A stretch of 64,000 nucleotides of DNA. Source: Nelumbo lutea (taxonomy: Eukaryota > Streptophyta > Magnoliopsida > Proteales > Nelumbonaceae). Both the position numbers and the translations under genes were made by a program. Shown piece by piece: positions 24,081-36,125 of this stretch (its first letter is position 1; each line of letters opens with the position of its first letter). A model generated the notes under the pieces. That model saw nothing but the letters and a program-made list of their open reading frames with translations, did not search any database and was not told where the DNA came from. The stretch covers positions 58,889,759-58,953,758 of the forward strand of contig JAKGHH010000003.1 in NCBI GenBank assembly GCA_022828595.1, given 5' to 3'.

Positions 24081-24957
24081 CTCGAAGAAGACTGTTTCTG
24101 GGTAACTAAAAATTAGGATTTACTTTTTTTTTAAGATATTTATGCTTGGAAAAATAGATATTTTCTTTTGAAAAAGAATTAATATGTAATGGAGGTTAAA
24201 GTTTGATGGGTTATTAGAAAGGTTAAATCTCTTGCAACATGGTAGGAGAGGTAGTGTACTTTAATTGGACTAATAGAGAAGAGAAAAGATCAAGTTAGTA
24301 AGAAATTCACAACAGTCCTGGTGACTTGGCACTTAAATTGGCAATCTCATGGGGGAAATCTCTTTCAACTATGCTGCGCTTCTAACTGCTGGTAGTGTCA
24401 ATCCGCAACAAAATCATACACACCCGGCTGAACTATCTATCACAGTTGAACACGCCAGTACTCACTGTGCGCCCCATCTGGGGCTCAGTTATACTGAGCA
24501 TAATTTCCAAACTGATCCACTGGAGGCCCAGTTTGAATCATAATCTCCACACTGTCAAGTCTATAACTTAGAAGACCAAATGGCTGAGATGATACTACCC
24601 TTTTTCATCGTCCAAAAGGAGCTATCATGTTTCAAGTATTTAAATTCAAGAACAACAGCCCATAAACTATTCGAAAAGAATCTCCATATGACCTTCATAA
24701 CACGGGTTATACTTGAAATTGTGATAAGCCCACCTTCATCGCTTTACTCTGGTAATGGAGTTCCAGCTCTCAAGGTAGTACATGAATTTCTTTTTATGAA
24801 CATTAGGGCGAAAACTTGAAGAGGGAAGTGGGGGAGGTGAGGGGTCCCCTCACCACATCTTTATTATTCTTAATATCACTTCTACATACCTTTTTAAATG
24901 CTTTGGTACATTTCTTTGATATTAATTACATCATTTTCCACTATTTTTAATGTCTAA
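24081..24957. other. Intergenic spacer, no gene seen
   Basis: AT-rich. Short open frames at 24349-24543 and 24580-24819 have no recognisable domain or codon signal. Confidence 0.45.
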
Positions 24958-25497
24958 GCTTAAATTGCTGAAACCTCCCTGGAAGTTTCTTACCATTGCT
25001 GAAAGCTTATCTGAAGTTTGATAATTGCATTCACTTCCCCTGAACTTTTTAATACAGTTGCATGTAGATCCCCTTTGTTAGAATCCACTAACAAGAGGCA
25101 CAAAATATCTAAAATATCCATGAAATTAGTATTGAGGCTGCTTTCTACATAAAAACAATAGCAATAAAAACAAAAGAGAATTTAAAGTTACAACTTACCT
25201 TTGAGCGATTAATATCAAGGGAAAATTTAGAAAATAAATCAATTTTAGAGAAGAGATTAAAAGGGTTTGGGATAACGATTCATATGAAGAGAAATTTTGA
25301 AAAAAATAAACATTTTGGTAAAAAGTAAATGCATGGGTATTTTGGGCATTTTCATGCCTCTTGTTAGAGGGTTTTAACAAAAAGGGGTCTACTCGCAACT
25401 ATGTCAGAAAGCTCAGGGGAAGTGATTGCAATTAGCAAACTTCATGGGAGGTTTTAGCAACAACTAGAAACTTCAAGGGAGGTTCCAGCATTTACCC
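24958..25497. mobile_element. Long-TIR foldback element (Mutator-like or hAT-like)
   Basis: About 540 bp with inverted arms of roughly 145 bp. Left features TGAAACCTCCCTGGAAGTTT and CACTTCCCCTGAAC; the complement is at the right (GGGGAAGTGATTG, GGAGGTTCCAGCA). The arms are diverged (roughly three quarters alike by eye). The family resembles the intron-1 MITE in its CCCCTGAAC arm motif. Interior is noncoding. Confidence 0.65.
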
Positions 25498-25577
25498 AAT
25501 ATTTTATTATGATGGTAGTATCTTATATGTATGCTTATACCATCATCTATCATCTTACTAATCATAACTCTACAAAT

Positions 25578-26935
25578 TGGGGGTGTTCTATAGTGTGATC
25601 AAGAAATCGGGTGGTGTGCTCTCGACCACACCACACCATACCAGAATATGTGTTATGTACTATGGTTAAAATTTGGTTGCCTGAACCACACCACACTGAT
25701 ATAGGCATTCTAGAAGGTATAATCTGGTTCAAGCGACACCTTGTATTTTGATTCCATGTATCGCATATACACAATGTGAGGTGGTCTACGTTATCGATCA
25801 AATTTGTTTGTGTTTTTAAGAAAAATGCAAATCAATAGTATGAATATTTAATATGTGGTAAAAATTAAAAAAAAAATAAAATTAACAATGTTTTAAAAAC
25901 TGACCCAGAGGCCGAACCATTTTTTGCCTCCGGGTTGCGGGTAACTAGTCCAACCATCCAGGTCAGGCAGGTCAAACCAAAACCGTGCCACATCAAAAAT
26001 AGGTTAATTGATAATATGTGTGTATGTGTGTGTGTGTAGGTATGTATGAACATATAATAAATAATGTATAATTATATTTTATATGTAATATATGTATTAT
26101 TTTATATTAATTTATGTTTTTTAATTATATTTTAATTTTTTTATATATAAAATACTAAATATTGCAATTTAAGGCAAAAAAATAGTGTTTTGGCAAAAAT
26201 AGTAGGGCCAGGCACCTACAACCCCTTAGAATGCATAGATCTAGAAAAGTTACCCAAAATAAATGAAAAATATATATATATTCACCACAATCGAACATTA
26301 TAATGCAAAATTATGGCCTCCCAAATTTTTCATACACAGCTAGCATGCAACCCGTGACGTCGTCTAGGTCAAATGGGTCAATGGTTGAATCGTCCGAGTC
26401 AGATGGTTTTTTACTAAGTCAATGATTTTTAATTGTCCACTAGGTTTTACTAAAACCAGGCCTGGAATCGTGATAGTTCGACTAGTTCAATCGGTTGGGT
26501 CAACAATAGGTTGAAAACACTAAAAATTAATATTGATTAAAAATTTAAAACATTAATAATAATATAAATAAAATTAATAATACTAATAATAAATTTAAAA
26601 AACTCATATTGATCAAAAAAAATTAAAATAATATAAAAATAAAAAAATACATACATAAGAGAATTAATAATAAAATAAAATTGATTAATTATAAATTAAA
26701 ATATTAAAAATGAGTCTACAAAGCGCCATAACTAAATTTGGGGCTATAGTACCGCATGGCATGGTTAAGGCCACAATAAAAACCTATGGCTGATATTTTG
26801 AACATGGTGAAAACCACACCACAATATGATGGGGTTCAAACTATGCCACACCACAACGAAACAGCTGAATGAGATGTGGTGTGGTTTAAAACCCAATATA
26901 TCATGGTTTCACCACACTCCCAAACACCACCCTAG
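25578..26935. mobile_element. TIR element with GGTGTGGT arms, interrupted by a MITE
   Basis: Left end GGGGGTGTTCTATAGTGTGA, followed by CACACCACACCAT; right end CACACTCCCAAACACCACCC preceded by ATGTGGTGTGGTTT. The ends are diverged inverses. The element is split by the hAT MITE at 25887-26522, which is younger. Noncoding. Confidence 0.5.
25887..26522. mobile_element. hAT MITE of the CAATGTTTT family
   Basis: 636 bp, starting CAATGTTTTAAAAACTGACC and ending GAAAACACTA. Perfect 8-bp flanking duplication AAAATTAA (25879-25886, 26523-26530). It contains (GT)n at 26018-26040 and long AT-rich stretches. Confidence 0.8.
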
Positions 26936-27212
26936 TGATTGTAGATTCTTCAAGATCAAGCGTACTGATCAAGTTTACCATAACCATGTAGTTGGGATAT
27001 GACGATAACAACCATACATTCGTCTATCTGCCCTATCTCTTTTTCTAGAGATGTAAAAGGTAATTCCAAGTTGAACTTATCTTGAACTATGAAATGCTCA
27101 AACCCATCTATGGGAACAGAATGTGTATCAAAAAGTTGAAAGCAATTGCTTAATTTTTATGACACACCACGAACATAGCAAAGATATGATACTTTAAATG
27201 TATAGGAACTAA

Positions 27213-27341
27213 GGCTGTGTTTGGTTTAATGGAAAAAGTAGGGAAAGAAAGGGAAAGGTAGGGAAATCTATTCAAAGTTTGTAAAGGTTTTCTTACCTTT
27301 CCCTTCCTTTCTCTACTTTTTCCTTCAAACCAAACATAACC
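27213..27341. mobile_element. Tourist-type MITE, complete copy
   Basis: 129 bp with ends GGCTGTGTTTGGTTTAATGG and CCTTCAAACCAAACATAACC and TAA on both sides. Purine-rich left arm (AAGTAGGGAAAG) pairs with pyrimidine-rich right arm (CTTTCTCTACTTTTTCC). Relatives lie at 28445, 38236, 48296 and 62108. Confidence 0.8.
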
Positions 27342-27344
27342 TAA

Positions 27345-28014
27345 AAAAGACAACTATACATACATCAGGATTTTATAACTCTTTTTTTTTTTTCACCAAA
27401 TTTCCCAACCTATACATGCCACAAGATTTTTTTTTCGGATATTTAATAAAAAGAGTGAAGAGAAGAGGTAAGGGGTCCTCTCACCACAAAGCTCAGCTCA
27501 CATGCACCTTCTATTTCTCTCATTTTTCATACATACGGTTATTTATTTTTAGATTAAATTATAAAAATATAATTTACTTTTAAATTACAATAAGAAAAAA
27601 ACATATTAGGTCTTAATTTTCTGTAATAATATTATTATCATCATTGATCTCTAATAAAATCATTCTTTAAACTCCCCCCCCCAATAGTTAATGTTCAAAA
27701 TATTATTATCTAATAAAATCATTCTTTAAGACCCAAGCCAAACCAACTCAACCCTAAATATAGAACCTAACCTGGACTCAGCCTTAAGGGCCCTCTCACC
27801 CAAGGTTCAAGTACACCCCAATATGTTATGTGAGGCATATCAGGTGTTTTCATCATGCTCTTTTTTTTATTATTATTTTTTTTAAGTTAGTATTTGAGGT
27901 CAGTCTAAGGCCCGTCTACCCAAAAAGCCCATATTTAGTGTATTTGTGACCTACCGATACAATACGTATTGGCTAAAGAGGCCAATATGTTGCAAAATTT
28001 GATCCTTTCCCTCA
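27345..28014. other. Intergenic spacer with MITE debris
   Basis: AT-rich. CCCAAGCC/CAACCC-rich fragments around 27728-27815 look like a worn hAT MITE end. No gene seen. Confidence 0.4.
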
Positions 28015-28022
28015 CTATAGAG

Positions 28023-28436
28023 TAGGGGTGTCGATTGGACTGGATTTGGTCCAATCCAATCCAATCCAATGTGAGTTTACTACAAATGGATCAGGTTGAA
28101 TCCAATCCAATGAATAATTTGGACCATTTTGGACCGGTCCAATTCAATGTTCAAATCGTTTAATTTGTTTAAATTCATTTTAATTTAAATTGGTTTCAAC
28201 CCAAACCCGATCCATTGACACCTATATTCTTATCTTATATCAATGGACCGGATATTGGATTAATCCAACCAAACCCGATATAAATTTATTACAGATAGAC
28301 CAGGTCCAATCCAATCTAATAAATATTTTGGACTGGATTGGTCCAATCCACCATGTCTTTTTGGTCGGTCCAATCCATCCAAATTGATTTTAGACTAGAT
28401 GGGGTCCAGTCCAAAACCGATCCATTGACACCCTTA
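28023..28436 (+). mobile_element. Two-unit hAT-like MITE, copy 2 (best preserved)
   Basis: 414 bp, TAGGGGTGTCGATTGG...CCATTGACACCCTTA. Flanks CTATAGAG (28015-28022) and CTACAAAG (28437-28444) match at 6 of 8 bases. The two halves (about 28023-28222 and 28223-28436) each end in CGATCCATTGACACC and carry the same order of motifs (ACAAATGGATCAGG / ACAGATAGACCAGG; GGACCGGTCC / GGTCGGTCC), so the element is a head-to-tail dimer. Confidence 0.8.
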
Positions 28437-28444
28437 CTACAAAG

Positions 28445-28563
28445 ATTACATAGACATCCTATTCTCACTTTCCTTTCCCTACTTTTTCCCTAACAAGGTT
28501 TGTAAAGGTTTCCCTAACTTTCCTTTCCTTTCCCTACTTTTTCCTTCAAACCAAACACAATCT
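28445..28563. mobile_element. Tourist-type MITE, rearranged copy
   Basis: The right arm CCCTACTTTTTCCTTCAAACC ends at CCAAACACAATC before TTA. A second partial right arm (CCTTTCCCTACTTTTTCC) lies just upstream, and the left arm is missing. Confidence 0.6.
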
Positions 28564-28607
28564 TATGGATTTACTTGCTAGTATTATCTAAATAGAGCAA
28601 AGGTAAT

Positions 28608-29050
28608 TGATGTAGGCGCATTTGGCTAGCCCGTACAAGGACGCGTGTCAAATAGAGGACGCCAGCATAGGCTCACCATGAGGATGCTCAAGGTTACATG
28701 GCGCGGACCAGGCAAACCCAATCGTAGGGCGCCACGTGGCCCCTGGCAGACATCTTGCCAGGTCCTCGTACGGCTTGCATCTGGACCATCCAAGTCCAAC
28801 TACCCCTTGGCAACTCCAACTATAAATACAAGGTACCATCTAAGATAGGGGATTTGAAACCTTTGTGATATCTAGTGCTCTTTCCTCTAAGGACTTAGCG
28901 CTATCTGAAACCTCATCTAGACCCCTCGATTCCAAACTCATTGCTTACCTTGTGCATGCACTAACTTGACTGTCAGAGTCCTCGCCTCAAGTTCTCACCC
29001 GAGGCATCTAACCTCTTCTCCCTTGCAGATTCATCACTGCGGGAACAACA
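28608..29050 (+). repeat. LTR remnant, probably Ty3/gypsy
   Basis: A GC-richer block starting TGATGTAGGCGC and ending GGGAACAACA. It has a TATA box TATAAATA (28821-28828) and downstream CT-rich leader, the layout of a Tat-type LTR promoter. No matching LTR or internal genes nearby and no target duplication found, so a solo or truncated LTR is inferred. Confidence 0.45.
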
Positions 29051-29278
29051 TTTCGTCCTCCCTCGGAAGCCCTTCTCAGTACTAGCACTCGGCTTCTATG
29101 TATTTGAATGAGCAATCCACCTTGGCTTATCTCCTCCGAACCCTTAAAGCCTTCGACCCTCCTTCGAAGCTTGGGAGTAAATTTACTTTTGTTGCACTAA
29201 AATCCCCTGCTTGTTGGTTCTAATATAATCCCTCCATGTGTCAAAAAATATGGTAGATTGTGTAGAAAGGCTGCCTAC

Positions 29279-29593
29279 TAGGGATGCTCATGGGTCACTT
29301 TCCTAACCGAAACCAATCCTATCGGATCTTCAGATTTTCAAACCAAAACTGGTCAACAGGTTAATCAATCCAATTGGCTAGTTCAATTTTTCTATTTTTT
29401 ATTTTTATTTTAATAGTGTATATTATAAATATATATAATATAAACAATAAGTGTATATAACATATATAGATAATATATAATATATTCTAAAAATGATATA
29501 ATCAATCAATTTTTTAAGGTTAACCGAAATCAAATCGTAAAAACCAAAATTTTGCGATTAACCGAATTTTTCGGTTTTATATGAATACCCTTA
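29279..29593. mobile_element. hAT-like MITE
   Basis: 315 bp, TAGGGATGCTCATGGGT...ATATGAATACCCTTA. Internal AACCGAAATC / ATTAACCGAATTTTTCGG motifs. Related in terminus to the element at 63478-63894. Flank duplication is weak. Confidence 0.55.
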
Positions 29594-29599
29594 CGGTCT

Positions 29600-30080
29600 A
29601 TTTGGACCTCTATTTTTAGACATGTGGAGGAATAATGTCGAAAGGGTTATACTAGCCTATGAGAAACATATAGATAGCAAAGGAAAACCCCACCCTCTCG
29701 TTTCATGGGAGTTGAGTTCTTAAAGTAAGACCCAATGTCATAAAGTGACACTTATGCCAATCTTGACTTTGTACTCAGTTAAGTTTTGCTTTTGCTTTTT
29801 TTTTTCTTAATTATAAATTGCGTTTCTAGATTAAACAAAATTTGTACTTTTTGCTTCTTTTGCACTCACACTCCTCCCATCTCAACTCTTTCTCACATAA
29901 ATTATGCATCTCATCTTACTTCATTTCACTTCTCACTAACAAATAAGACAAACTCAAATCTGAAACAAAAGTAAACTAAAATTTACATTTATCAACAAAT
30001 TAAAAAAAAAAAACTAGAATTTACACTTTCCCCTTTCCATTCCATTGTATTTACACCAGTGCAAATTAAATAAAACTTTT
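29600..30080. other. Intergenic spacer, no gene seen
   Basis: AT-rich with poly-T and poly-A runs. A 62-residue open frame (29786-29974) has no recognisable domain. Confidence 0.4.
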
Positions 30081-30199
30081 GGCTGAGTTTGGAAAGAGTG
30101 TAAATGCAAATATGTACAGCGTAAATGCATACAAAATAATACAAAATATAAGGTTTTGCATTCTATATATTTGCATTTGTACTCCTTCCAAACTCAGCC
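30081..30199. mobile_element. Small MITE with near-perfect TIRs
   Basis: 119 bp. GGCTGAGTTTGG at the left and CCAAACTCAGCC at the right are perfect inverses, extended by AAAGAGTGTAAATGCAAATA against ATTTGCATTTGTACTCCTT. TTT borders both sides. PIF/Tourist-like. Confidence 0.75.
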
Positions 30200-30866
30200 T
30201 TTATTGCAACCAAATGCAGTCTAAAGTTCAAGTAAGCCCAAGTCCAAGTTTTGTTTGATTAATAATAGCCTTCTAATTTGTGAATTTTTTAGATTCAAGA
30301 GTTGTATGGGTATTTTAGACTAATCTATGCTACTTTAAAAAGTACGAATAGCCTCAAGAATATTTATGGAATTTTGTAATGACAAAAATTACCCCTCTAT
30401 ATTTAAATTTATTGATAAAAAATGAGGGCAAATAGGGTAATTAGTTATTGATATTAAATTAGTTGAAAAAAGTTAATTTTAAGATATTCATCGATGCATT
30501 CAATTATCTCTCATTAAATCCAACATTTAAGGTATTAATTTGCATTCACCTACATTGAATCATATATTTAAGGTTTTGTTGTTTCTTCTCATCATTAAAT
30601 TTTATAATTAAATACATACATAATAAATTAACAAGTTCAATAACATAAAAACTTATACTTTTAAAATCTACCTAGAAAAAATAGTGTTTTCATTTATGTG
30701 GTGGTAAGAAATTAAATCATTTGGGTCAAATGGGCCAACCCATGTTGCCACAATTAAATAATAAAATTCAAAAATATATAAAATAAAAGAATGTAGAAAT
30801 TAAAAAAAATGGGAATGTTTTTAACATCATATATTTGACATATTAAACAATAATAAGTATGACAAA

Positions 30867-30974
30867 CAATATTTTAAAAACCAACCCAGAGACCAACCCG
30901 CTTTTGCCTTCGGGTCATAGGTCACCAGTTCGATTGTCAATGTCAAATAAGTCAAACTTCTCTGTTAACACTAT

Positions 30975-31013
<39 letters not shown>

Positions 31014-31500
31014 TATATATTTTATCAATAAATAGTATAATTATGTTTTACATATATTTTATAATTATGTTTTACATATATTACATATAATATATGTATT
31101 ATGTTACTTTTATTTATATTTTTTAATTTCATTTTAAATTTTTAATTTATAAAAGAAATATTAAAAATTGCAATTTGGGGCCAAAAAATGGGTTTTTTCA
31201 CGAAAATAGCAAGGCAAGATGCATAATGCCCTTGGGATGTATAGATCTTGAAAAGTTACTCAAAAAATATATATATATAATCCCAATTGGACATCGAAGT
31301 GTAAAGTTATGGTTTATAAAAGTTTGCACATAATTAAATGTGCAACCTACGACTTGGTTACTAGGTCGAATAAATCAATGGTTGAACCACCCAAGTTAGA
31401 CAACTTTTAACCAAAAGGGAGAGTTTCTAGAACCAAACCTATAATTAAGGTCGAGTGACGGTTCAAACGGTTCAATCGAGTAGGTCAACAACAATTGGAA
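30867..31500. mobile_element. hAT MITE of the CAATGTTTT family, nested in the Helitron
   Basis: Begins CAATATTTTAAAAACCAACC and follows the same order as the copy at 25887 (CCCAGAGACC, CTTCGGGTCATAGGTCACCA, (TG)n, then AT-rich). The right end is worn and its edge approximate. Confidence 0.6.
30973..31008. repeat. (TG)n microsatellite
   Basis: About 36 bp of TG with one TTG interruption, inside the MITE; the MITE at 25887 has (GT)n at the same internal place, so the repeat was ancestral. Confidence 0.9.
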
Positions 31501-32654
31501 ATAAAAATATTTTCCTATTATCTCTCATTAAATCTCATATCTAATGTATATTCTCTTATTAAATCCTATATTTAAGATATATTTTTCTCATCATTAAATT
31601 CTACTAATTAAATCCACAACATTAATTTTAATAATATAAAAATAAATATTTTGAAAAATAATTTGAAAACAAAGCCATTTTCTTTCCTCTCGATGGTGGG
31701 AAAGCAATTCAACCATTTGGAGTCAAATCCATTAATAAATATTTCCATAATAAAAAAATAAAAAAATTAAAATAAATAAAATATATCATACAAAAAAAGA
31801 AATGGGCATGTCCTTAATATTGTATATACATTATACTAAGAAAAAATAAGTATGAAATGTATGAAGTATTTTTGTAAATGATGAAAATTGAATGTCAAAA
31901 TTAAAATCAACATAGAAATGAAATGATGTCATTGTCAAATAATAAAATTTTTAAAAACAGAAAATACAAAGAATCACAAAAATAAATGTTATACATAAGA
32001 TATAATTTTATCAATAATGGAAATGTAATACAAAATTTAATGTCAACCTAGAAATCAAATTATTTTTCTTTTTGGGTCGTGGGTTAGTCATTCGGGTCAA
32101 ATGAATTAATTGATGATATGATAGTTAAATAATAAATATTTAAAAATTAATAAAAAAGTACAAGTAATCAAAAGAATATATAAAAAATATATATTAATTA
32201 TGTCAAACAAAAATTAAGTGCGATAAGTAAAAATTATGTATATAATGTAAATGAAATATATAATTTAAAACTGCTTCAAAAGCAAAGCTATTTTCTTATG
32301 TAAATGGTGGGTCAATGATACAACTTTTTAAAGAAATTCATGATGTCATAATTAAATAATAAATATTAAAAAGAAGATAAAACACAAACGGTAAAAAAGT
32401 ACAGAGTTTTGTCAAAGACATTTTGGAACAATTCTAATGTTATATAATCATCATATTAAGTAAAAATAATTGTAAAATAAAATTTATTTTTATTTAAGAC
32501 AAAAATAGAATACAAGTGCAAGTATTTAAGTTTATTTTTAACAATATTGTTGCTTTTATTAATTTTCAATTTCTATCCTAATTATGATATTTTTAAAATT
32601 AAAGTAATTAATATGAAAAAATCCATACATGCAATGCACGTGCTTAATTACTAG

Positions 32655-33105
32655 TTTTCTTAAAATAGCCCATGAATCTTCATCATGGTAAGTTCATTTT
32701 AAAGCCCTTCATTGTTTGGATTTTGAGAGGGGGGAATTGGTTATTGGGATTTTGGTTCCCATTGACAAAGATACCCATATTCTTTTTTTAGATTTATGTG
32801 GGGTTCATAAAAATTTATTTTCTCTGATATGTAAGTGATACTCATCTCAGAGGATAAGTAACTTTTCCACCTGTGGGGAAAGTTGCCATCATTTGGAATT
32901 GTCCCTTTTAATAATATTTTTTTATGGCTAAAATGGTCATTGTCTTATTGACCTGGGAAATAAAAGAACATGGGGAAATTCAGCTACCTATGAAAGTGGT
33001 TCCTGGGAAATACTTACCCAAGTAAGTGCATTTACCCGGGTAAGTAACATCCATAAAACCAACAAGGCATAATCCTCAACACGAGGAACCCCTAATTCCA
33101 CAAGA
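32655..33105. other. Intergenic spacer, no gene seen
   Basis: Nothing beyond short direct repeats such as CCTGGGAAATA at 32953 and 33003. Confidence 0.4.
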
Positions 33106-33108
33106 TAA

Positions 33109-33788
33109 AGGGGTTGTTTGGCATCGTTGCCGTTTTCTAGAGCAACAATGCCACATTAGCGCCACATCGGAAAAAACGGTGCTCCATGAAACGAGCATTT
33201 GTTTGTAAGGTTCAAAGTATCGACACATATCGGCCCGTATCAGTCGATACATATCGTTCTGGGACCCCTCCTATACGCCCCTATAGCGGGTGTATCGGGG
33301 GTCTGATCGATTCAGGCTGTGGAGGAGGCCTAAATCGGCTCCCCTAAACCAGTTGCAAAAAAAAATAAAAAATAAGTATCAAAAGTTGTATCGATTCGCC
33401 CGATACGCCCATACCGGCATATCAGGCGTATCAATATTTTGAGCCTTGTTTGTTTGGAACTGTTTTTCCATAAAAATGGTGCTCCAAGCCATGCCTCGGA
33501 AATTGGAAAGCCATGGCTTGGAGCAATTCCAAATTTGACATTTCCTGGAACAATAGCTCGTTGCTGCCAACAGGGCAATGATGTGCCACTACATAATGGG
33601 TATCAGTGCTGAAAACGTTTCCTGCAACAATGGTAACAAACAAAAAAGTTGTTGTTGCTCCAGAAAACACCCCACCTGGCAGCAATGATTCTAAACAAAA
33701 ATAAAGTTACCGTTTTCTGAAAAAGTGGTGCTTCAAGCCACACATCAGAAAACGGAGCTACAAGCATTGATGCCAAACATATACAAAG
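33109..33788. mobile_element. PIF/Tourist-type element with a nested MITE
   Basis: Left end AGGGGTTGTTTGGCATCG, right end GATGCCAAACATATACAAAG, flanked by TAA (33106-33108, 33789-33791). Internal CGTTTTCTAGAGCAACAATG motifs recur inverted. A 239-bp MITE sits inside (33207-33445). Confidence 0.6.
33207..33445. mobile_element. hAT-like MITE with ATCGGCC motifs
   Basis: 239 bp, AAGGTTCAAAGTATCGACAC...ATCAATATTTTGAGCC, flanked by perfect 8-bp TTGTTTGT (33199-33206, 33446-33453). Palindromic CGATAC/GTATCG motifs throughout. Confidence 0.75.
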
Positions 33789-33791
33789 TAA

Positions 33792-35074
33792 CTTCCCATA
33801 AAACAAATAGGGCGTAATCCTAAAACAGCCCTTAAGCAGAGTCCGTTGTAATTTTAAAATATAATAATAATAATAATAATAATAGTAAAATCCACCCTTA
33901 AAAAATATTAAAAACAAGATTAACAAAATAGATGATTGTTGAGGCTGAAGAAAATATTAAGATCGAAGGATACAAACAAAAAAAAAAGAAAAAAATAACT
34001 AATGATTAGATTGAAGCATTGAATCATAACAGAACCCTTTGAGTCCTTGACGCTAAATCTAATTTTCCTTTCTTTTCTTTTTTTCATTTCTTCTTCCTTT
34101 ATAACGAAGGAATAAGGACGAAGAGCCTGTGTCAAGGAATTTATATTTTCTTTTTGCCAGTGAACTCAATCATAGGATCAGGCAGGCCGACCACCAAACA
34201 CAATGACTGGGAGAGAAACCACATCCCTGAACTTCAACTATAATCCAGACTTAAACTTCAACCGACCCCACCCCACTCCCCCACCCCCAAAAAATAAAAC
34301 AAAAAGCCGACCCAACCAAACCCAATCGAAAGGCTAACTCGGCCCTAATTTGCACCCCCTAATCCTGGTTGTAATCGGGTCTGATTCAAATTTGATCCAT
34401 CAATATCCAAATTCGATCCATTCAGTTAGAGCTGAAAATCTGAAAAGGGTGGAATTCAGATTAGATTCTTATATATAATTATATTAAATTAATCTATTAC
34501 TATATATTAAAATAATAATTTTTTTTACCTTGTCGACTCCTGAATTTTGTGAAAAGGGTAATTTAGACACTAAAAATAAAAAGACCGTTTCAACCCTAGA
34601 CTTTGGTGAAAAGGCCATTCATAGGCAAAAACAGACGGCGTTGGAAATAATGTCGATGGATACGTTAGACAATGAATAAAATAATAAAAATATGTTTATG
34701 CGGCACTGCTAAATTTTGAAAAGGCCACTTCATACCATAAAGTTTGAAAATGGGCCACTTTAGACCCTAAAAAAACTATTAGTTAAAAATATAAATTTTA
34801 TCAAATTAATTAGAGTCATTAAAATAGCAATAGTTAATTTAATAGTAAATAATTAACAACAATTAAGAGTAAGTAATCACTTAAACTTGATTCGCATAGT
34901 TAATAATAAATTAACAATTACTTAATTTACTTAATTAACTTAGTTAACTTAGTAACTCAATCTTCTCATTAAACCAATTTATTTAATTTCTTTACTTTTT
35001 TTATTTACTTATTTTAATTTACTTAATTAACAGTAACTTAATTTAATTATTTATCAATTTACCATTTTGACCAA
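33792..35074. other. AT-rich intergenic DNA with MITE debris
   Basis: (TAATAA)n at 33860-33885. A worn hAT MITE end lies at 34250-34362 (GGCTAACTCGGCCC, TTTGCACCCCCTA). Paired fragments of AAAAGGCCACTTCATACC type occur at 34600-34775. A homopurine/pyrimidine TAATTAACTTAG stretch runs from 34850 to 35040. No gene seen. Confidence 0.45.
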
Positions 35075-35367
35075 CAATTTTTGGGTCAATGGTTCGATCG
35101 TTTGGTCTGAATGACCTATAATTTTTTGAAAAATAAATAATTAAAATAATTAAAATAAAAAAGTCTCAAAAACCATTTATTGGATTGAACAGTATAGCGG
35201 TTCAACCATCAAGGCCGGCCAGCAGCTTGTTGACCAAGTCAATGTTTCTTTTTTTTTTTTTTTAACTTTGGACCAAGTATAAAATAGAACTAGATAGTTG
35301 ATCGGCTCCTAGGTCAAATAGTTCAACCACCTAGGTCAATGACGATTTTAAAACCATGCATTTAAGC
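35075..35367. mobile_element. hAT MITE of the CAATGTTTT family, left-truncated
   Basis: Motif order matches the copy at 19321 (GGGTCAATGGTTCGATCG, GGTTCAACCACCTAGGTCAA, ACGATTTTAAAACCATG). The left terminus is lost. Confidence 0.6.
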
Positions 35368-35985
35368 AAATTAACTAATTGATTATGTAAATTAGGCTAA
35401 ATAGAAAGAGCGATTAAAGAAATTAAGCTAACTAAACTAAATAAGTAAATTAATCCAACTATGTAAATTAAGTTATTGAATAAATAAATTATATTAATTA
35501 AGGAAATTAAGTTAATTAAGTAAATTAAATAGACAAGTTAATCAATCTAAATAAGTAAATTATGTCAATTAAGTGAATTAGAAAATTGATTAAGTAAATT
35601 AAGCTAAGTAAATAGAACAGATAAAGAAACTAAGCTAATTAAACTAAATAAGTAAATTAAGCCAACTAAGTGAATTAATTAATTGATTACGTCAATTAAG
35701 TAAATAAAGCTAAGTAAATAGAGTAATTAAATTAATAACCAAAGCTGATTAAAGCAAAAAAAGTAAATTAAGTTATTGTTAATTTAAGTAAAGTAAATTA
35801 GGTAAGCAAAGTAGTTAAAGAAATTAGGTAAATTAGTTTAATTAGAAAATTGAGTTACTAAATTAACTAAGTTAATTAAGTAAATTAAGTGATTGTTAAT
35901 TTACTATTAGTTACGCTAATTTAGTTAGTGTTTAAATTAACTATTGTTATTTACTATTAGTTACTAAATTAACTATTGATGCCCT
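35368..35985. repeat. Degenerate AATTAAGTAAATTAAG tandem repeat
   Basis: About 600 bp composed almost only of variants of AATTAAGTAAATTAAGCTAA and similar, with hardly any C. A diverged short-period satellite or slippage product. Confidence 0.7.
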
Positions 35986-36125
35986 ATAAAAACTTGGTCC
36001 GACCCATGATCATCCTCATTCAACTACCTAAGGCCTTTACCCAATCCTAGCTTGAATTTAGGTTCCCAAGTTGAAGCCCAAAAACTCAAGACCAATCTAT
36101 GCAAAAGCTTTATTTGGGTTGGGCT

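Larger units (their letters stand above)
30324..32654 (+). mobile_element. Helitron-like element, non-autonomous
   Basis: 5' end TCTATGCTACTTTAAAAAGT preceded by A. 3' end CTAG followed by T, 11 bp after a short hairpin (ACATGC-AAT-GCACGT, one mismatch). Insertion between A and T, a 5' TC and a 3' hairpin plus CTRR are the diagnostic signs of Helitrons. The 2.3-kb interior is AT-rich, lacks a Rep/helicase gene and holds several related AT-rich segments and a nested MITE at 30867. Confidence 0.65.

Noticed and set aside
24349..24819. Two short open frames as small genes
   Set aside because: No similarity to known proteins, no splice context and AT-rich flanks; likely chance.
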